Assembly (NCBI RefSeq): GCF_002831565.1
Contig: NZ_CP025096.1
Span: 5,881,014 to 5,945,013 of the forward strand
Source of the DNA: Spirosoma pollinicola
GTDB taxonomy: Bacteria; Bacteroidota; Bacteroidia; Cytophagales; Spirosomataceae
Direction of reading: 5' to 3'
Length of the DNA stretch: 64,000 nucleotides
The translations under genes and the position numbers were made by a program. This document shows positions 16,314 to 25,275 of the stretch, in pieces. Within the stretch, counting starts at the first letter, position 1; each line of letters starts with the position of its first letter. Under the pieces are notes generated by a model that did not search any database, was not told the DNA's origin, and saw only the letters and a program-made list of their open reading frames with translations.

Positions 16314-17576
16314 TTATAAGGCCTTCCAGGTTAGAATCCAGCCCGACTTTATTTGGGACAAATCCGACAGTTTAATACCTAAACGACCTGTAGAGGCATC
16401 TACAGCCGAGAGTGCGAGGGTATATGTCTGTTTTTCGCTGGCCGAGTATAGTTTTTCGGATCGTAAATACACCTTATTGGTTTTCGGGTCGATATCTTCC
16501 ACAACAGCATACAATATGTCGCCCTCTTCTACCTCCCGACCACCAGCCATTCCGTCACGGGTCAGGTGGAATACCCAAATCTGCCCACGCTCTAAACCTG
16601 AGGGTTCTGTTAGCCGGGCTTTAATACCCCCCCGGAACACATCGGCGGCATTTGGTAACGGGATGTCCAATGTTTGTCCTTTGCCAGCATGTAACCCATC
16701 TTTAATGGGCGCATTGATCGCTTCTCTGGTAGCCTCATTCAAGATACCTTCAGGAATAAGTACCTCATCGGTATCGTCGGCAGAGAGGTCGCTGAGGGGT
16801 TCGTTTAAACTGGCCATCATTTTATCTGAAATGAGGCTTTTATACGAACGGTAGTTAGCAAATAGCTCTTTGAATGCCAGGATCCGATATAAGTATTTAC
16901 CTGTCTCTGCATTTAGCCGCAGGTAATAATAATCACGTTGCTGCTGCCGCCTGATGTTACTCAAAAGCGCACCGATGCCATTGTTGTAAGCTGCGGCTGC
17001 CAGGGTCCAGGAGCCTAGCCGATTGTACAAATAGCGCAGATAGCGACAAGCCGCATTCGTCGATTTGATTAAATGCTGTCGTTCGTCAATGCCATGACCT
17101 ACCGATAAGCCTAGTTCACGGGCTGTTGCCGGCATAAACTGCCAGTAACCAGCGGCTCCTTTGGGCGATATAGCAAGGCCTTGCAAAGCACTCTCTACAA
17201 GAGGCAGGTATTTAAAATCCAGTGGTATACCGTGTTGGGCCAGAATGGGTTCAATAATTGGGAAAAAGACAGCCGCCCGATGCCGAATACGCAACAGGGC
17301 CTGATTTTGGGCGGTATTCCGTATGAGAGCCGAAACCAGCCGACGAGCAACGACTTCTTCATGCACGGGTACTGATTCACCACAAAAATAAACAGGTGGG
17401 AGGGCCGTTCTTAGCCTTGGATCAAACCCTAAAACGGCTGTTACATTGATATCAGAATACAGCGTTGGCGTATCTAGTGGTTTGTTGGAAGAAAATGCAC
17501 TGCCCATAACAAACACAGCCACTACCGGTAGCGAGGCCCAAAAATTTGTTAGAAGGGAAAGTACACGTTTAATCAT
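16314..17576 (-). CDS. Lytic transglycosylase (MltD-like), paralog 2 of 3, with C-terminal beta-domain
   Basis: This 420-residue protein shares its whole architecture with the gene downstream of it. It has a hydrophobic N terminus, a VYFCGESVPV motif and an SLT domain with LPLVESAL (catalytic Glu), GYWQFMPATA and AAAYNNG. The same C-terminal domain is present (GQIWVFHLT, GDILYAVVEDID, YTLALSAVDASTGRLGI). Equal length and full-length similarity point to tandem duplication. The preserved catalytic Glu argues that it is active. An AT-rich gap of 239 bases separates it from paralog 3, so it probably has its own promoter there. Confidence 0.9.
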   Translation of the reverse strand: MIKRVLSLLTNFWASLPVVAVFVMGSAFSSNKPLDTPTLYSDINVTAVLGFDPRLRTALPPVYFCGESVPVHEEVVARRLVSALIRNTAQNQALLRIRHRAAVFFPIIEPILAQHGIPLDFKYLPLVESALQGLAISPKGAAGYWQFMPATARELGLSVGHGIDERQHLIKSTNAACRYLRYLYNRLGSWTLAAAAYNNGIGALLSNIRRQQQRDYYYLRLNAETGKYLYRILAFKELFANYRSYKSLISDKMMASLNEPLSDLSADDTDEVLIPEGILNEATREAINAPIKDGLHAGKGQTLDIPLPNAADVFRGGIKARLTEPSGLERGQIWVFHLTRDGMAGGREVEEGDILYAVVEDIDPKTNKVYLRSEKLYSASEKQTYTLALSAVDASTGRLGIKLSDLSQIKSGWILTWKAL

Positions 17577-17760
17577 TTACTCTTTTTTTAGACTATATAT
17601 TAAATAGATGGTAACTCTATTTAACAGGGCTATTAGTTGATTATAGTTATTTGACTATTCCGGGGCAAAAGCTATGCCATTTTGATAGTAAACGAGATGT
17701 ATTTTTGCTTATAATATTAATTATGTATATATTTATTATTAACAAATATACTATTATATA

Positions 17761-17795
17761 AACAAAAAAGCCACCTATAAGGCGGCTTTTTTGTT
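17761..17795 (-). terminator. Intrinsic terminator of the third transglycosylase gene
   Basis: AACAAAAAAGCC at 17761-17772 pairs with GGCTTTTTTGTT at 17784-17795. Read on the minus strand it gives a GC-topped stem ending in a T run directly after the gene at 17816-19000. Confidence 0.85.
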
Positions 17796-17815
17796 TAATC
17801 GTTAATCAGAATATC

Positions 17816-19000
17816 TTACAACCAGTCCCAAAAATGCAGTGGCCGCAATCCTTCTCCTTTTTTCCACTGTAGAAAACGTGGCCGACGGAACCGAAGGACC
17901 ATCAGGCCCATCATTAATTTCTTTATAGGTAAGTGCTGACCTTGCTGTTCCAAATCGGAGAGGGGGGCGTTTGGTGTACCCGAAGCCGCATCGGCGATGA
18001 GTTGCTCCGCATCCGACAAGGTTCTGGTCAATGCCGTGTTTGGGCGAGGGCCCCAGCTGAGTGTGGAGTTATCTTCGTCAACCAGTTCAATTGTTGGGGC
18101 ATCTTTAATTTTCTTTGGCAGGGCCAGCGGTTTATGCCAGCTCGGTAATGGCTTCATGAGTTCTGCCATTGTAGAGCTACGCAGCATAATCGCATACTGA
18201 CGCGGGTTGCTCAGTAACTCTTTAAATGCCAGAATTCGGAACAGGTAGTGGCTCGTTTCACGGTGTAACTGAAGCCGATAATAGTTTGACTGCCCCTGTT
18301 GTTCCATTTTATTCCGGATATGCGTGATGCCTCCATTGTAAGCTGCTGCTACCAGTGTCCAGGAACCTAACTGCCGATACAGTTGGTGAAGATGCCTGCA
18401 AACAGCAACGGTCGCTTTCTGAAGATTGTAACGCTCATCGACACCACCATCCACTTTTAAACCCAACTCACGTGCCGTGCCGGGCATTAATTGCCAATAC
18501 CCTGACGCGCCTTTATAGGATACACTGCTGTTGTCAAGGGCACTTTCGGCCAGTGGCATAAAGCGAAAATCGCGGGGAATTTTATACTTGCGAAGAATGG
18601 GGTCGATGATGGGGAAGAAGGTCGAAGCCCGTGTTCGGAGGTCGAGCAGAAACTCCTGCTGGGCTCCATAGGATCGGAGTGTTTGAAGCCACCGACGTGA
18701 TACATGAGACTCATTTACGGGAACTTCCTCTCCGCAGAAATAGATCGGAAATAGGCGGTTAGTCGAGTCAGCGACTAAGAGTTGTGGGTTGTTCAGTCCA
18801 TTCGACGACAACGTTGACCGGCTCGTGTCGGCCCCCAAAGCGGGGAGCGTGAGGGCCGATGTAGCGACACTCGACATAGCGAGGGCCGGTTTTATAGCGG
18901 CCATGAGCAGTGAAAAACTTACCTCTTTTATCAAAATTATATTAGTTGCTGTGATACATACAGACAATAAAACCCGTACAAAAGTAGCGGGTTTGTCCAA
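17816..19000 (-). CDS. Lytic transglycosylase (MltD-like), paralog 3 of 3, without the C-terminal beta-domain
   Basis: This 394-residue protein has an N-terminal hydrophobic segment (about 10-45), an IYFCGEEVPV motif and an SLT domain. The domain includes MPLAESAL (catalytic Glu), GYWQLMPGTARELGL and AAAYNGG. The N-terminal two thirds match paralogs 1 and 2. After the catalytic domain it diverges: the linker is polar and the protein ends in a basic, tryptophan-rich tail (RFRRPRFLQW...HFWDWL). The TraM-like domain of its neighbours is missing, so it may be located or regulated differently. Its start lies 92 bases after the recQ stop. Confidence 0.88.
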   Translation of the reverse strand: MDKPATFVRVLLSVCITATNIILIKEVSFSLLMAAIKPALAMSSVATSALTLPALGADTSRSTLSSNGLNNPQLLVADSTNRLFPIYFCGEEVPVNESHVSRRWLQTLRSYGAQQEFLLDLRTRASTFFPIIDPILRKYKIPRDFRFMPLAESALDNSSVSYKGASGYWQLMPGTARELGLKVDGGVDERYNLQKATVAVCRHLHQLYRQLGSWTLVAAAYNGGITHIRNKMEQQGQSNYYRLQLHRETSHYLFRILAFKELLSNPRQYAIMLRSSTMAELMKPLPSWHKPLALPKKIKDAPTIELVDEDNSTLSWGPRPNTALTRTLSDAEQLIADAASGTPNAPLSDLEQQGQHLPIKKLMMGLMVLRFRRPRFLQWKKGEGLRPLHFWDWL

Positions 19001-19092
19001 TTACAGAATACGAATATAATTGATTTTCGGTTACATACAAAATTCTTTCCTAAGAATTATCCAACGGTTAGTCTGAAAACAGGATTTTATTT

Positions 19093-21216
19093 TCATAAGA
19101 GTCCGGCAACGAGGGTTAATTTGCCGTAATCGTATCGCCCCTCCAAATGGTCGAAAACAGCCTTTAACCGGCCTTCTTCAATGCCTACAGCGGCAATTGC
19201 TTTTTCGATTTCATGCCGGTCGATTGGGTCAATTAAAGATACCAGATCAATATCGTAACCCGCCTTTGCTAACTGAACCAGATGGCTGGCAACCGAGCCG
19301 GTTGTCAATTGTCGCTGGGCAGCAATCTCTTCTATTGTCAGGCCAGAATTATACAAATCGAAGGTTATCAGCTGCGTGGAACCTTTGGGTTTTTCGCCCG
19401 CCTGAACCCGTCCCCGTACATGACCAACTATCTCTTCCAGGAAGCGCTTGCCAAACAGTTGCAGCTTCCGTTCGCCAACACCACTAACATTGCGCAGGGC
19501 GTCGGGCGTGGTAGGCCGCTGACGGGCCATGTCTTCGAGCGTCGTATCCGTAAAAATAACGTAAGCGGGCACGTTTTGTTCATCTGCCAGTTCTTTACGC
19601 AGCACACGTAACCGCTCGAACAGATCGTCGCGTTGGGTTTCGGGTTTGGTGCGTGTTTTTTCGGCCACCGGTTTCGGCGCATCGTCGGGACGAACGAGGT
19701 CAATTTTTCGGCCACCATACAGTATTTGGTCGGCTAGCATACCCCGACGCAGGGCGTAATGTTGATCGTAGGCGATTTCAATGACGCCAACGTTAATAAG
19801 CTGGTGAATGTAGTTGCGCCAGTCTTCAAACCGGAGGTCCCGACCTGCACCATAGGTTTTTACCTGATCATACCCGCCTTGCAGGACTTGTTGACTCCGC
19901 GAACCTCGTAAAATGTCGATAAGCAGGTTGATCGGTACCCGCTCGCCGGTGCGGATAATGGCCGACAGCGCTTTTTGAGCAAGAATTGTACCGTCAAACG
20001 TAACGCGAGGGTCGCGGCAAACATCGCAGTTACCGCAGGGTTCCGGTAACTCTTCCGAAAAATAAGAGAGCAAAATCTGTCGGCGGCATGTATGCGCATC
20101 GGCATACTGCTGCATTCGTTCGAGTTTGGCTAACTGTAAACCCAGATTTGCCGGGCTATTCTCGGCCAGCATCTCTTTATAGGTAGCCACATCGGCAAAG
20201 CTGTAAAACAGCACGGTTTGAGCCGCTGCCCCATCACGCCCGGCCCGCCCAATTTCCTGATAAAAGCTCTCGATATTCTTGGGCATATTGTAATGAATGA
20301 CCCAACGAACATTCGACTTGTCGATGCCCATGCCAAAAGCAATCGTGGCGCACATAATCCGAACATCGTCGCGCAGGAAGGCTTCCTGTGTTTTGGAGCG
20401 GTCGGCGGGGTCCATTTTGGCATGGTAAAAAGCCGCATTGAACCCTTTCTCCTGCAACTTGGCCGCGAGCGATTCGGTTGATTTTCGGCTCAGGCAGTAA
20501 ATAATGCCCGAGGTGTCGGGCTTCTGTTGCAGCAACCGGATAATTTGCTGAATACGGTTCTGGCCAGGCAACACCTGTAGGCTAAGATTTTTCCGGTTAA
20601 ACGAATCAACGAATATCGCCGGATCACGCATACCAAGCCGGGTAGCAATATCGTGCCGGGTAAGTTTGTCGGCGGTAGCGGTAAGGGCAATGGTTGGCAC
20701 AGTCGGAAACTGCTCTTTCAGAACATGCAACTGGGTATATTCTGGCCGGAAGTCGTGTCCCCACGACGAAATGCAGTGCGCTTCATCAATGGCAAACAGC
20801 GACAGGTTAGTCAGGCTCAGGAATTGAAAAAATGATTCGGATAACAGTTTTTCGGGCGAAACGTATAAAAGCTTGAGTTTGCCGCTGATACAGTCGTTTT
20901 CAATGGCCCGTTGTTCGCGGCTGGTTTGGGTGCTGTTGTAAAATGCGGCTTCAATACCGTTCATATGCAACGCCCCAACCTGATCTTTCATGAGGGCAAT
21001 CAGGGGCGAAACTACGACTGTCAAACCCGGAAGCATAAGGGCCGGAATTTGAAAACAAACCGACTTGCCGCCGCCCGTAGGCATGAGCACTACGGTATCC
21101 CGCCCACTCATAATCGACTGGATGATGGCTTCCTGCATGGGCCGGAAGCGGTCATAGCCGTAGTAACGTTTAAGATAATCGGTCGGTTGCTGAAGTTGGG
21201 GTGTCGAAGCGGTCAT
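19093..21216 (-). CDS. recQ: ATP-dependent DNA helicase RecQ
   Basis: RecQ is a 3'-5' helicase in recombination and repair. This 707-residue protein has Walker A PTGGGKS at 46-52, DEAH at 144-147 (IDEAHCISSWGHDFRPEY) and the Cys4 zinc site around 380-403. An RQC winged helix, then an HRDC domain (around 535-610) follow. A C-terminal helix-turn-helix (YNSGLTIEEIAAQRQL) is also found in other Bacteroidota RecQ proteins. The overall architecture is complete. The lytic transglycosylase gene at 17816 follows on the same strand. Confidence 0.96.
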   Translation of the reverse strand: MTASTPQLQQPTDYLKRYYGYDRFRPMQEAIIQSIMSGRDTVVLMPTGGGKSVCFQIPALMLPGLTVVVSPLIALMKDQVGALHMNGIEAAFYNSTQTSREQRAIENDCISGKLKLLYVSPEKLLSESFFQFLSLTNLSLFAIDEAHCISSWGHDFRPEYTQLHVLKEQFPTVPTIALTATADKLTRHDIATRLGMRDPAIFVDSFNRKNLSLQVLPGQNRIQQIIRLLQQKPDTSGIIYCLSRKSTESLAAKLQEKGFNAAFYHAKMDPADRSKTQEAFLRDDVRIMCATIAFGMGIDKSNVRWVIHYNMPKNIESFYQEIGRAGRDGAAAQTVLFYSFADVATYKEMLAENSPANLGLQLAKLERMQQYADAHTCRRQILLSYFSEELPEPCGNCDVCRDPRVTFDGTILAQKALSAIIRTGERVPINLLIDILRGSRSQQVLQGGYDQVKTYGAGRDLRFEDWRNYIHQLINVGVIEIAYDQHYALRRGMLADQILYGGRKIDLVRPDDAPKPVAEKTRTKPETQRDDLFERLRVLRKELADEQNVPAYVIFTDTTLEDMARQRPTTPDALRNVSGVGERKLQLFGKRFLEEIVGHVRGRVQAGEKPKGSTQLITFDLYNSGLTIEEIAAQRQLTTGSVASHLVQLAKAGYDIDLVSLIDPIDRHEIEKAIAAVGIEEGRLKAVFDHLEGRYDYGKLTLVAGLL

Positions 21217-21427
21217 TGATTTGATGCAGTACAGGAAATTAGTAGACTTAATAAGGATAAACGTTTATGCTGTAAGTCTATTGGTCCTGAATAACAGTTA
21301 ACTAACTTTATATCAAATTTAAGGAAAATTTAAGTCGTTTTCACGGACAGATTCGTGATTTTATCCTCATCTTTCCGTCTCAAATGCGAAAATCAGTAGT
21401 TCATTTATAAACCCCAATCTAATCATC

Positions 21428-22051
21428 ATGAAAAAGAAACTATTAGTGCTTTGTCTTTCTTTAAGTATGCTTGTTGCCTATAATGGCGTGTCTCAGGATA
21501 CAAAAGGATCGAAAGAAAAAGCCAAAAAAGAAATGAACGAGGCCGATGCATCGGCTAAAGCAGCCGCCAAAGCCGAAAAGAAAGCCGCCAAGGATGCCGC
21601 CAAAGAAGGGAAGAAGGAGGTTAAGGCTGCTGGTGATGATGTTGCAAAAGCGCAGGCTAAAGCCGAAAAGAAAGCGGCAAAAGATGCGAAAGCTGAAGCT
21701 GGTACAACGACTGATGCCGCTAAAATGGCTACGAACGACCGTATGGCTGCTGCCAGGGCCGCAAAAGCGGCTAAGAAAGCCGCTGCCGATGGAGCGACTG
21801 CGGCTCCGGCACCCGCTGCAAAGGCGGATAATTCGGGCCTGAAAGATGACAAAATGGCCAAGTCGACCAAAGGGTCAATGGGCAAGATGAAGGAAGCCAA
21901 GGAGGAGAAAGCAACTCCTGCCGATTATAAAGCCCCGGTCGATCCGTCGCAAAAAGGTCCGAACGGCGAGAAAGTAATGACCGGCCCGCGTGGTGGTAAA
22001 TACTACATCAATAAAAACGGCAACAAGACGTATTTGAGTAGTGTGAAGTAA
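21428..22051 (+). CDS. Exported Lys/Ala-rich protein with GPRGGKYYIN C-terminal motif
   Basis: This 207-residue protein has a signal peptide (MKKKLLVLCLSLSMLVAY..., cleavage around NGVSQ). Residues of about 30-150 are almost entirely Lys, Ala, Glu and Asp in repeats such as KAEKKAAKDA, predicted to form a long charged helix. The C terminus (about 165-207) is distinct and contains TGPRGGKYYINKNGNKTY, which resembles the PBCV-specific basic adaptor motif. The helix recalls TolA-like spacers, but there is no TolA C-terminal domain. Function unknown. A periplasmic or surface linker is inferred. Confidence 0.75.
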   Translation: MKKKLLVLCLSLSMLVAYNGVSQDTKGSKEKAKKEMNEADASAKAAAKAEKKAAKDAAKEGKKEVKAAGDDVAKAQAKAEKKAAKDAKAEAGTTTDAAKMATNDRMAAARAAKAAKKAAADGATAAPAPAAKADNSGLKDDKMAKSTKGSMGKMKEAKEEKATPADYKAPVDPSQKGPNGEKVMTGPRGGKYYINKNGNKTYLSSVK

Positions 22052-22065
22052 TTAATATCACGTTC

Positions 22066-22121
22066 AACGCAACACGGGGTGGAGTCAGCTTTATGAAGCT
22101 GATTCCACCCCGTGTTGCGTT
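22066..22121. terminator. 26-bp inverted repeat, likely bidirectional terminator
   Basis: Arms 22066-22091 and 22096-22121 pair along their whole length except one base pair, with a 4-nt loop (TATG). The element lies between the convergent stops of the Lys/Ala-rich gene and the lipoprotein at 22129. Confidence 0.85.
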
Positions 22122-22128
22122 GGGGAAA

Positions 22129-22653
22129 TCAGTAAGTTGATTGATATGATTTTTCGAGTGGCATGCTTCCATCAATTACTCTGTCTTTGATGAGTTGCTG
22201 GACAATCTGGCGCGGTGGAATCTCATTATCCCCTGCTGTGGTAACAATGGCTCTCCAGAAGGGTTTGCCAGTAGACAGGTTTATCATTTCCATAAAGAGT
22301 TCGTTGTTGGATGTTATATATCGGCCATAGCCAGTTGTGTAATTACGATTGAAATCTATCGTTAATACAACCTCGCTCTGACACGTCTGCCGTTTTTTTT
22401 CGATAGCTTCCTCTAAACTATCGAATGAAATGGGGCTATTCGATACCGCGCATACCTGATAACCTGTTGGAAACGCTGTCTGGAACGAGGGCAGATACGT
22501 TTCTTTTACTGCCGGCAACTTTGATACAACCAAAATGCGACGAAATTCCGGCTTGGCATCGGTCTTTACGTTAGTTTGCATTGAGGCCGTTATACAACCC
22601 GTCAGGGCTGCTATTAAGCAAATAACGCTGCCCAAATAAGCCACCTTATTCAT
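22129..22653 (-). CDS. Hypothetical lipoprotein
   Basis: This 174-residue protein has a lipoprotein signal peptide with lipobox Cys20 (Leu-Thr-Gly-Cys). The rest is a mixed alpha/beta domain with the strands RRILVVSKLP and EVVLTIDFNR, ending in a lysine- and tyrosine-containing tail. I do not recognise the family. Small lipoproteins of this shape are common in Bacteroidota envelopes. It is convergent with the Lys/Ala-rich gene and divergent from the penicillin acylase, so it is probably transcribed alone. Confidence 0.6.
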   Translation of the reverse strand: MNKVAYLGSVICLIAALTGCITASMQTNVKTDAKPEFRRILVVSKLPAVKETYLPSFQTAFPTGYQVCAVSNSPISFDSLEEAIEKKRQTCQSEVVLTIDFNRNYTTGYGRYITSNNELFMEMINLSTGKPFWRAIVTTAGDNEIPPRQIVQQLIKDRVIDGSMPLEKSYQSTY

Positions 22654-22772
22654 TTTCGTTTAGCTTGGTATTGATTAAAATAACAACATCCTTTCGTTTC
22701 TATTGGTAAACTAAAGGCAAAAACTCACATGAACAGCAAAAAGTTAGTATGTTCAGGTTCAAATCTGATCAC

Positions 22773-25157
22773 ATGCGTCAACTACTTCATCTACTTTCTG
22801 TTCTCTTTCCCGTTTTCTGTTACGCGCAATCAAGTCAAACGATACAAACGGTTGGTTTACAGCAACCTGTCGAAATCATTCGGGATCGTTGGGGCGTCAA
22901 TCATATTTACGCCAAAAACGAACATGATCTGTTCTTCGCCCAAGGGTATTCGGCTGCGCAGGATCGACTGTTTCAACTCGAAATCTGGCGTCGGCAGGCA
23001 ACCGGGACCGTAGCTGAATTGCTTGGCCCGCAGGAGGTGAAGCGTGATATTGGTACCCGATTGTTTCGCTTCAAACCGAACGCGACCCCGGCAGAAATCA
23101 ACAAAGAACTGCTCCATTATCACCCGCACGGACCGCAGATTGTTGGCGCATTTGTCGCCGGAATCAACGCTTACATTACCAGCATCCTGAAAACGCCCGA
23201 AAAATTACCGTTCGAGTTTCGGGTGCTCGATACGAAACCGGGCTTGTGGACACCCGAAGTTGTGATCAGTCGCCATCAGGGCCTGATGTACAACGTCCGC
23301 GAAGAGTTGAATTATGGACGGTTGGTAAAACTGATTGGTGCTGACAAACTCCGTGAACTGCAATGGTTTCACCCCAAAACGAAAGCAACCGAACCCGACC
23401 TGACCCTTCACGTGAACGGCGACGAGCTTTTTCAGCCCATTCTGGAATTATATGAAGCATTTCGTTTACCACTAAAATTTGGGGGGCAGGCTGTTAAAGC
23501 CGATGAAGACGAAGCGAGCGTAAACCGGAGCTTCGACGCCGACAAGCAATACATTGGCTCCAATAACTGGGTAATTTCGGGGGCTAAATCAGCCAGTGGT
23601 TACCCCATGCTTGCCAATGACCCTCACCGGTCGCAGTCAACACCTTCATTACGTTACTGGGTACACCTGAATGCGCCTAATTGGAACGTAGTTGGGGCAG
23701 GAGAGCCAACACTACCGGGGGTTTCCATTGGCCACAACGACTATGGTGCCTGGGGACTCACCATTTTTGAAACGGATAACGAAGATTTATACGTTTACGA
23801 AACCAATCCGGCCAATCCAAATCAGTATCGGTACAAAGGCAACGGAGCGGCCTATCATTGGGAAACCATGAAAATCCGAACCGAAACCATTCCGGTAAAA
23901 GGCTGGAAACCAGTAACCGCCACGCTTAAATATACCCGTCATGGACCCGTAGTCTTCGAAGATGCACAACATCATAAAGCTTACGCCATTCGGACGGGTG
24001 GGCTGGAAATAGGGTCCGCGCCCTATTTGGCCAGTCTGCGAATGAATCAGGCACGAAACTGGGCCGAGTTTCGGCAGGCATGTTTATACAGCCGGGTGCC
24101 CGGCGAGAATATGATCTGGTCAGATCGGACGGGTACAATTGGCTGGCAGGCCGTGGGCTTGTCGCCCATCCGAAAAAACTTTACGGGTCTGGTGCCGGTA
24201 CCCGGCGATGGGCGGTTTGAGTGGAGTGGGTTTCTGCCCATCGACAAGTTGCCGAGCAAACTCAATCCACCCGAAGGCTATGTGGCAACGGCCAATAACA
24301 ACCTGACAGCAATAAGTTACCCCTATCGCAATGCCGTTGGCTGGACGTGGGCCAGCCCGTCACGGGCGCATCGCATTGAAGAAGTTCTGAATGACGGGAC
24401 ACGGAAGACATTGGTTGATTTCATGGCCTTGCAGTCCGATTATCTGTCTATTCCCGCCCGGACGCTGGTGCCCTTACTGCAAAATCTGGCTTCGCCCAAA
24501 GATCGAACTGAGCAGGCGTTGAGTTACCTCCGTAGGTGGGATTACAAACTGATAAACACATCGGTGGCGGCTTCAATTTATGTAGCCTGGGAGGGACAGT
24601 TAAAGCAGGCGGTTTATCAGGAAATGGTGCCCAAAACGGCCCAGCCTTATTTTAAAAGCCTACCAACAAAACGCGTTTATGATGCCTTATTGATTCCAAC
24701 GCCTGCCCGCGATAGTTTACTATTGGTCTGCCTGGATCAGGCCGTGGCAGAACTTACCACCCGCCTTGGCTCCGATATGGATGAATGGCTTTATGGACAG
24801 CGTAAAAACAAACATATTACCCTGACACATCCGCTGAGTAATCTGGTCGACAAGGCTATGCGCAAAAAAATAAACCTCGGACCGGTGGCGCGGGGTGGCT
24901 ATGCCGAAACCGTCAACGCAACGACCAATGACCTGAATCAAACGGCTGGCGCATCGTTCCGCATTTTGGTCGATACCGAAGACTGGGACAAGACGCTGGG
25001 TATCAATACGCCCGGCCAGTCGGGTGATCCGGAAAGTTCGCATTACGGCGATTTGTTTCCCATCTGGGCTGAGAATAGTTATTTCCCCGTCTTCTTCACA
25101 AAAGACAAAATCAAGACTGTTGCTGAAGGGACGACCGTGTTGACGCCGTTGAAGTAG
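22773..25157 (+). CDS. Penicillin acylase family (Ntn) amidohydrolase
   Basis: This 794-residue exported Ntn hydrolase is counted from the ATG at 22773, which begins a clean signal peptide (MRQLLHLLSVLFPVFCYAQ). A longer frame adds 8 residues before it. The precursor should self-cleave before Ser263 in the motif GSNNW, and Ser263 then becomes the catalytic N terminus of the beta subunit. The following LANDPHRS and WNVVGAGEPTLPGVSIGHN stretches are family hallmarks. Substrates in the family include N-acyl homoserine lactones and beta-lactam side chains, and which applies here is unknown. The last codon and stop lie inside an inverted repeat. Confidence 0.93.
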   Translation: MRQLLHLLSVLFPVFCYAQSSQTIQTVGLQQPVEIIRDRWGVNHIYAKNEHDLFFAQGYSAAQDRLFQLEIWRRQATGTVAELLGPQEVKRDIGTRLFRFKPNATPAEINKELLHYHPHGPQIVGAFVAGINAYITSILKTPEKLPFEFRVLDTKPGLWTPEVVISRHQGLMYNVREELNYGRLVKLIGADKLRELQWFHPKTKATEPDLTLHVNGDELFQPILELYEAFRLPLKFGGQAVKADEDEASVNRSFDADKQYIGSNNWVISGAKSASGYPMLANDPHRSQSTPSLRYWVHLNAPNWNVVGAGEPTLPGVSIGHNDYGAWGLTIFETDNEDLYVYETNPANPNQYRYKGNGAAYHWETMKIRTETIPVKGWKPVTATLKYTRHGPVVFEDAQHHKAYAIRTGGLEIGSAPYLASLRMNQARNWAEFRQACLYSRVPGENMIWSDRTGTIGWQAVGLSPIRKNFTGLVPVPGDGRFEWSGFLPIDKLPSKLNPPEGYVATANNNLTAISYPYRNAVGWTWASPSRAHRIEEVLNDGTRKTLVDFMALQSDYLSIPARTLVPLLQNLASPKDRTEQALSYLRRWDYKLINTSVAASIYVAWEGQLKQAVYQEMVPKTAQPYFKSLPTKRVYDALLIPTPARDSLLLVCLDQAVAELTTRLGSDMDEWLYGQRKNKHITLTHPLSNLVDKAMRKKINLGPVARGGYAETVNATTNDLNQTAGASFRILVDTEDWDKTLGINTPGQSGDPESSHYGDLFPIWAENSYFPVFFTKDKIKTVAEGTTVLTPLK

Positions 25158-25246
25158 CGTGGACGTCCCGTCCGCGTAGCCGAAGGCTAAAAAATTGCCG
25201 TTTCAACTTAGCCTTCGGCTACGCGGACGGGACGTCCACGCTACTT
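25152..25246. repeat. Perfect 39-bp inverted repeat covering the acylase stop codon
   Basis: Arms 25152-25190 and 25208-25246 are perfect complements with a 17-nt loop. The left arm starts at the last Lys codon of the acylase gene and contains its TAG stop. The tip motif GGACGTCCCGTCC resembles the hairpins between kdpB and kdpC. Confidence 0.9.
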
Positions 25247-25275
25247 AAGCGCTACATTTCGTACTTTTGCGGGTA

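Noticed and set aside
17640..17760. Very AT-rich tract considered as a replication origin or unwinding element
   Set aside because: No DnaA-box cluster was seen, and the position between paralogous genes suggests only promoters and a terminator.
21493..21900. Ala/Ser-rich frame opposite the Lys/Ala-rich gene
   Set aside because: It is the direct complement of Lys/Ala codon repeats. The plus strand has the signal peptide.
22066..22121. Long hairpin considered as a riboswitch or small RNA
   Set aside because: It lies between two convergent stop codons and is a simple stem, so a terminator explains it.
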